From an uncultured Collinsella sp. (GTDB taxonomy: Bacteria; Actinomycetota; Coriobacteriia; Coriobacteriales; Coriobacteriaceae): 64,000 bases of DNA. The DNA is taken from the NCBI GenBank assembly GCA_902493535.1, contig CABUQG010000005.1, forward strand, positions 11,879-75,878. The letters run 5' to 3'. This document shows, piece after piece, positions 60,681-64,000 of the stretch. A program made the position numbers and the translations under genes. Position 1 is the stretch's first letter. Every line of letters starts with the position of its first letter. The notes under the pieces were generated by a model. That model saw nothing but the letters and a program-made list of their open reading frames with translations, had not been told where the DNA came from and did not search any database.

Positions 60681-61986
60681 CTAGATCTCGGCCTCTGCAT
60701 GGCCTCGCTGCGCCTCGGGCAGCTCCCCGTAGAACGGATGGTCTTCGAGCCTAAAGCGCTCGACCTGTTCGGGAGTGCGACCGCGTACAAAGAGCCACGA
60801 GCGATCAATCGGCGTCGCCATGAGCGTGCTGGGCAGCGCGTCGGCGCGGTCGGAAAACACCCGGGCACTCTCGGGATCCTGGAACGCCAGCACCAGATGC
60901 GTGTCGCAGTTGCCCATGATAGAGCGTGCGCGTGCCTCGCCATAGAGCGCATCGAGCTGGTTGGTCGACTGCAGCAGCAGCGTTGCCCAGATGTTGCGGC
61001 TTCGGATAATCGAGAGCACGTTGTCGATCTGGGGGATCTGCAGATTTGCGAAGTCATCGAGCATAAAGCGCACGGGCACGGGCAGGCTGCCGTCGGGCTG
61101 CCTATCGGCCTCGCGAATGAGGCCCATAAACGCCTGCGTAATAAAGAGGCCGGTCAGCGGATCGAGATTGCGGTCGATATCGCTCACGGTTACAAACAGG
61201 GCGCAGGGGGTGTGTCCCATGGAAGCGAAGTCCACCTGATGGTACTCACGATAGAGCTGTGCCGCACCGTCGAATCCCAGACACATGACCTTTTCGGCAA
61301 GGATGCCGACGATGCTCGCGTGCATGCGCTCGGCATTTTGTGTAATGGCGTAGCGCCGCCATAGCGAGAGGGCATAGCTTTGGGGGTCGGTCGTGATCAG
61401 GTCGTCAAACAATCGACCCGTGGCACCGTCCTGCAGGTGCTCGATCAGCTTGATGACCGAGCTGATCGTCTGCTCGTCGGCGGGTAGCTGTTCGGTGACG
61501 TAGGCGATAAGACACGACAACAGGTTTGCCGCCGCATGATCCCAAAAAAGGCTGGTTGTTGTCCTCGATGGGGCAGATGGCCTTTGCCACCGAGAGGATG
61601 TCCTGCTGGTTGGGCCTGCCGTCCGCCTTGCGGCGAATGTGCCTCAGGGGGTTGTAGCCGCAGCGCTCGATGCCGGGCGCAAGGGCCGGGACGGTGTTGA
61701 GGTCGGCGAAGTTGAGACATTGCACGCGGTAACCGTGGGCTGCCAGCACGGGTCCCACTTCGCGACAGAGCGTGCCTTTGGTGTCGAGCACGATGTAGCT
61801 TGCGTTCATTTGCAGCAGGTTGGGCTTGAGGACGTTTCGGGTCTTGCCGGCTCCCGAGGGGCCGATCACAAGTGCATTGTTGTTGAGTCCCGTTTGGCGG
61901 GTGTCGCAGGAAAGCGTTCGATCCTTGGCGAGGATGGTGGACGATGCGGACTCAGATGCGGCGAGGTGGCTGGCGAGGTTAGACAT
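60681..61986 (-). pseudogene. VirD4/TraG-type coupling protein, frameshifted
   Basis: Two frames together give a near-complete conjugative coupling ATPase core. The N-terminal part (start 61986, AAGGAGG upstream) has Walker A IGPSGAGKT and YIVLDTKG. The C-terminal part has Walker B FMLDDFANL, then LLLQSTNQLDALYG and NCDTHLVLAFQDP. The break is at a run of six T on the coding strand (A run near 61543-61548): with five T the sequence would read QPFWDHAAANLLSCLIAYV, the normal family sequence. No N-terminal membrane helices are seen, so it is the short, soluble form. It may be a pseudogene, a slippage site or a sequencing error. Confidence 0.8.
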
Positions 61987-62596
61987 GGGCGACCTCCTTG
62001 GTGGTCGAGAGGATTTCGTGGGCAAAGCCGAGCTCGACGGCGCGCTCGGCCGAAAGGTAGGTGTCTTTTGCAGTGAGGGACTGGATGCGCTTGGGCGTGA
62101 GGCCGCTGCGGTCCGAGAGGATTTGCGTGAGGGTCTTGCGGGTCTGCATGAGACGCCGGCTGGTTTCCTGCAGCGCAAGTGCCGAGCCGCCTGCCCCCTG
62201 GGGGATCAGCGGGTCGTGAATCATGAGCTCTGCATGGGGCGCCATACGGCGATCGTCGCCGCCCATAAAGATCACGGCGCCCATGGACGCGGCGAATTCC
62301 AGGCAGACGGTGCGGATGGGGCACGATGCGAGGCGCATGGCGTCATAGATCGCAAGACCCGATCGCACGCTTCCGCCGGCGCTGGCGACAAATATGGTGA
62401 TGGGGCGGCTGGGGTCGGTGGCATCGAGCAGGCGGATCTGCTGGCATAGGTCGTGGGCCATCGGGGTTTCGATGTTTCCCATGACGGAGAGCTCGCGACG
62501 GGCGAGCATCTCATCGTAAATGCTGGTGAGCGTGATACCTCGGGCGGATTCACGCATGGTGAGGGGGCTGATGATGGGGGAATGATTGGTGTCCAT
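61979..62596 (-). CDS. ClpP-like serine protease of a mobile element
   Basis: A 205-residue ClpP-fold protein. The oxyanion loop is SAGGSVRSGLAIYD, the nucleophile serine is in EFAASMGAVIFMGG, the histidine in LMIHDPLIPQG and the aspartate in AKDTYLSAERAVELGF, so the triad is complete. AAAGGAG precedes the ATG. It overlaps the start of the coupling-protein gene by 8 bases, which ties it to conjugation rather than to ClpX/C housekeeping. Confidence 0.85.
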   Translation of the reverse strand: MDTNHSPIISPLTMRESARGITLTSIYDEMLARRELSVMGNIETPMAHDLCQQIRLLDATDPSRPITIFVASAGGSVRSGLAIYDAMRLASCPIRTVCLEFAASMGAVIFMGGDDRRMAPHAELMIHDPLIPQGAGGSALALQETSRRLMQTRKTLTQILSDRSGLTPKRIQSLTAKDTYLSAERAVELGFAHEILSTTKEVAHV

Positions 62597-62659
62597 GAGG
62601 ACTCCTTTCTGTTGGTTGTGTTGTGGAATAGGATTGTTGCCCGCGGAGGGGCTGGCGGG

Positions 62660-63550
62660 CTACAGGGCTCGTCCGAGCCTGAGATCGAGCTCGGTTGTGG
62701 GGCAGGCTGCCTGTTCGTGCGGCTCGCAAGCGCCAAAGGCTCCAAAGCGATGGAGCGTTGCGGCGGGCGTGGTGTAGGCGAGCCGCAGCTGATGCTCGAC
62801 AGGGGCACATCCGTCATTTTTGTAATGAGCCGCGTAGTACTGCGCGATGCTGGCGTTCATCTCGCTGCCATTGCGATGGCGCTCAAACTGGCGTCTGCAG
62901 GTCTCGATGATCTTTGCTACCGACTTGGGTGCCGTCGCGGGAACAAGGGCGAGATAGCCCTCAAATAGCTCGTTGATGCTCAGGAGGCACAGCAGGTCGA
63001 TCAGCGTCCTTATGGCTGCTCCCCCGGCGGAAAAGTGCGCGGTCATGCGGTTATATCGGTCGCGGTCGACGATGGCCGCATGGGGTCTTGGAGTTTTCTG
63101 CCCCGTGGTCCCGGGCTTTTGCCGCGCCTGTGTATTGAGCTCGACGTTGCAGCGCTTGAGGCCGTCCAACGGAAGGAACAGTGCGGTGCGCAGGGTGTTC
63201 CGCTTGCTTTCGAGTTCATGACGCTCGTCGGGTTCCCATTCGAGCTTGAGTTTCGTGTCGAGCGCCGTAAGCATATGGGCTAGGCAGCCTACGGTAAGAA
63301 CGTACGAATCGTTGTCGCGTTTTGGGGCATAGGGATCTGTCAGCTTGCGAATGTCGGGGTCGCCCATGATCTTTGTGCAGCGCTTCAGCAGTTGAGGGTG
63401 GTCGGCCAAGATCGTCGCGAGCGGTAGCGACGCGTAGTTCTTGATGGTCGCGGCGGCAAAGGCGGCATCATATTCGTTTGCATATGCTCGCTCAATTCGG
63501 GCATCCAGAATGCTTTTCTTATCGCTGTCTTCAGCGTGGTGGTTTGTCAT
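62660..63550 (-). CDS. Unrecognised protein of the conjugative element
   Basis: A 296-residue soluble protein with mixed alpha-helical character and charged stretches (ERHELESKRNTL, IIETCRRQFERH). Start ATG at 63550 has GGAGA nearby; the frame continues upstream to 63745 through a His-rich stretch. No motif of a known replication, relaxase or regulatory family is evident. It lies 63 bases before the ClpP-like gene and is likely in its operon. Confidence 0.6.
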   Translation of the reverse strand: MTNHHAEDSDKKSILDARIERAYANEYDAAFAAATIKNYASLPLATILADHPQLLKRCTKIMGDPDIRKLTDPYAPKRDNDSYVLTVGCLAHMLTALDTKLKLEWEPDERHELESKRNTLRTALFLPLDGLKRCNVELNTQARQKPGTTGQKTPRPHAAIVDRDRYNRMTAHFSAGGAAIRTLIDLLCLLSINELFEGYLALVPATAPKSVAKIIETCRRQFERHRNGSEMNASIAQYYAAHYKNDGCAPVEHQLRLAYTTPAATLHRFGAFGACEPHEQAACPTTELDLRLGRAL

Positions 63551-63893
63551 AGCTTCTCCAATCGGTTGATGTTCGTGCTGTTTGTTGATGTGTTGGTTGT
63601 CGTGAGTGATGTGCTTGCCGTGGGTGATGTGCTGACGTTGGGGTGCTATGCGGTTTTCAATGAGCCCGTGAGGCAGTTGCTGCAGGGGCGGGATGGAACG
63701 GCCCATGCAAGGCGGAAGGCATCGTGCTCGAAATCGAGACAGCAATGCCCTGGGTGCCTCACATGTGGCAGTTACCTCATTAAGTTGTCATTGCGTTTGG
63801 GGTTGTACTTTGCCGATCTTCCTTCTCTTACACGCTAAAACTCAAACTTCATATGCTCGATCTACTTAAAACCGCAACGGCGGTCTTTTTCAA
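63551..63893. other. Upstream region of the element operon
   Basis: About 340 bases with no clear gene. At 63566-63643 four GT-rich words (TTGATG or GTGATG plus TG-rich tail) recur at spacings of 19, 21 and 18 bases, iteron-like. Read on the complement, the same stretch would encode a His-rich extension of the downstream protein. The remainder shows nothing recognisable. Confidence 0.4.
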
Positions 63894-63930
63894 CTTATAT
63901 GTCGGAACGCGTCTTTGCAAGTACTTTTTT
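63894..63930 (-). promoter_or_regulatory. Candidate promoter of the element operon
   Basis: On the complement, AAAAAAGTACTTGCAA (63930-63915) reproduces the tRNA promoter block of this window, with TTGCAA as -35. TAAGTT (17-base spacer) or TATAAG (15) could be the -10. Confidence 0.5.
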
Positions 63931-63939
63931 GCCTTTGTT

Positions 63940-64000
63940 TCAAATGGGGGTGCGGACAGAAAGTTGGACCGTGAAGCGGTCCGGACTGGAGGTTCGCATG
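63940..64000 (+). other. Start of a gene cut by the window end
   Basis: TGGAGG followed after five bases by ATG at 63998-64000 looks like a gene start. GGACCG-TGAAG-CGGTCC (63966-63982) is a hairpin just ahead of it, and TGCGGACAGAAAGTTGGACC resembles an insertion-sequence end. The identity cannot be judged from this window. Confidence 0.35.

Overview
The window is one 64 kb stretch of a GC-rich chromosome that reads most naturally as a Coriobacteriia gut anaerobe close to Collinsella. The support is an oxygen-sensitive class III ribonucleotide reductase, a DUF3793/flavodoxin pair, an actinobacterial rapZ-whiA-gap-pgk-tpi-secG gene order and dense peptide/amino-acid transporters. The species assignment is inference; no rRNA gene is present.

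Layout. 1-7.05 kb: a sialic-acid (amino sugar) catabolic island with the end of a peptide-family ABC transporter (permease fused to ATPase, plus a second ATPase), two CE7-type esterases (one without its catalytic serine), a NanA-type lyase, a NanK-type ROK kinase and NanE. 7.1-14.3 kb: rapZ, whiA, then gap-pgk-tpiA-gpmI-secG. 14.6-20.5 kb: a complete oligopeptide transporter (binding protein, two permeases, two ATPases). 20.5-21.1 kb: a run of palindromes. 21.1-27.2 kb: tRNA-Leu, a PAS/GAF/PP2C phosphatase with an STAS-HATPase fusion partner, tRNA-Gly, tRNA-Cys, tRNA-Gly, an alpha-glucosidase, then tRNA-Gly and tRNA-Val. 27.5-31.1 kb: nrdD and nrdG with an NrdR-type promoter and two long palindromes between them. 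31.1-32.8 kb: folE, an HD-domain protein and folB. 32.8-40.3 kb: mixed housekeeping genes (metallopeptidase, dipeptidase, SlyD-like FKBP, UreE-like protein, HAD phosphatase, PerR/Fur regulator, acylphosphatase, oxidoreductase, RNase HI, LysR regulator). 40.4-41.9 kb: a sulfhydrylase gene behind a probable cysteine-containing leader peptide. 42.2-51.3 kb: secreted and membrane proteins, a ketopantoate-reductase-like protein, aldo/keto reductase, a second Gfo/Idh oxidoreductase, endonuclease IV and an amino-acid ABC transporter. 51.4-53.1 kb: flavodoxin, DUF3793 and an HMA metal-binding protein around a candidate metal-responsive operator. 53.4-56.0 kb: a large wall-anchored propeller-like protein. 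56.0-58.6 kb: an SOS-type YolD/UmuC pair and an alcohol-dehydrogenase fragment. 58.8-60.5 kb: pgi. 60.7-64 kb: part of a conjugative element (frameshifted VirD4 coupling protein, ClpP-like protease, unknown protein).

The recurring theme outside genes is long, often nested inverted repeats of 60-140 bp, roughly one per 5 kb. Two pairs share sequence: a core of about 40 bp at 6.27 and 24.93 kb, and a matched pair at 45.9 and 47.1 kb whose arms differ yet stay complementary. With the cysteine leader peptide, the serine-less esterase and the unlinked UreE-like protein, these are the most promising leads. All assignments come from reading motifs and gene order; no database search was run.
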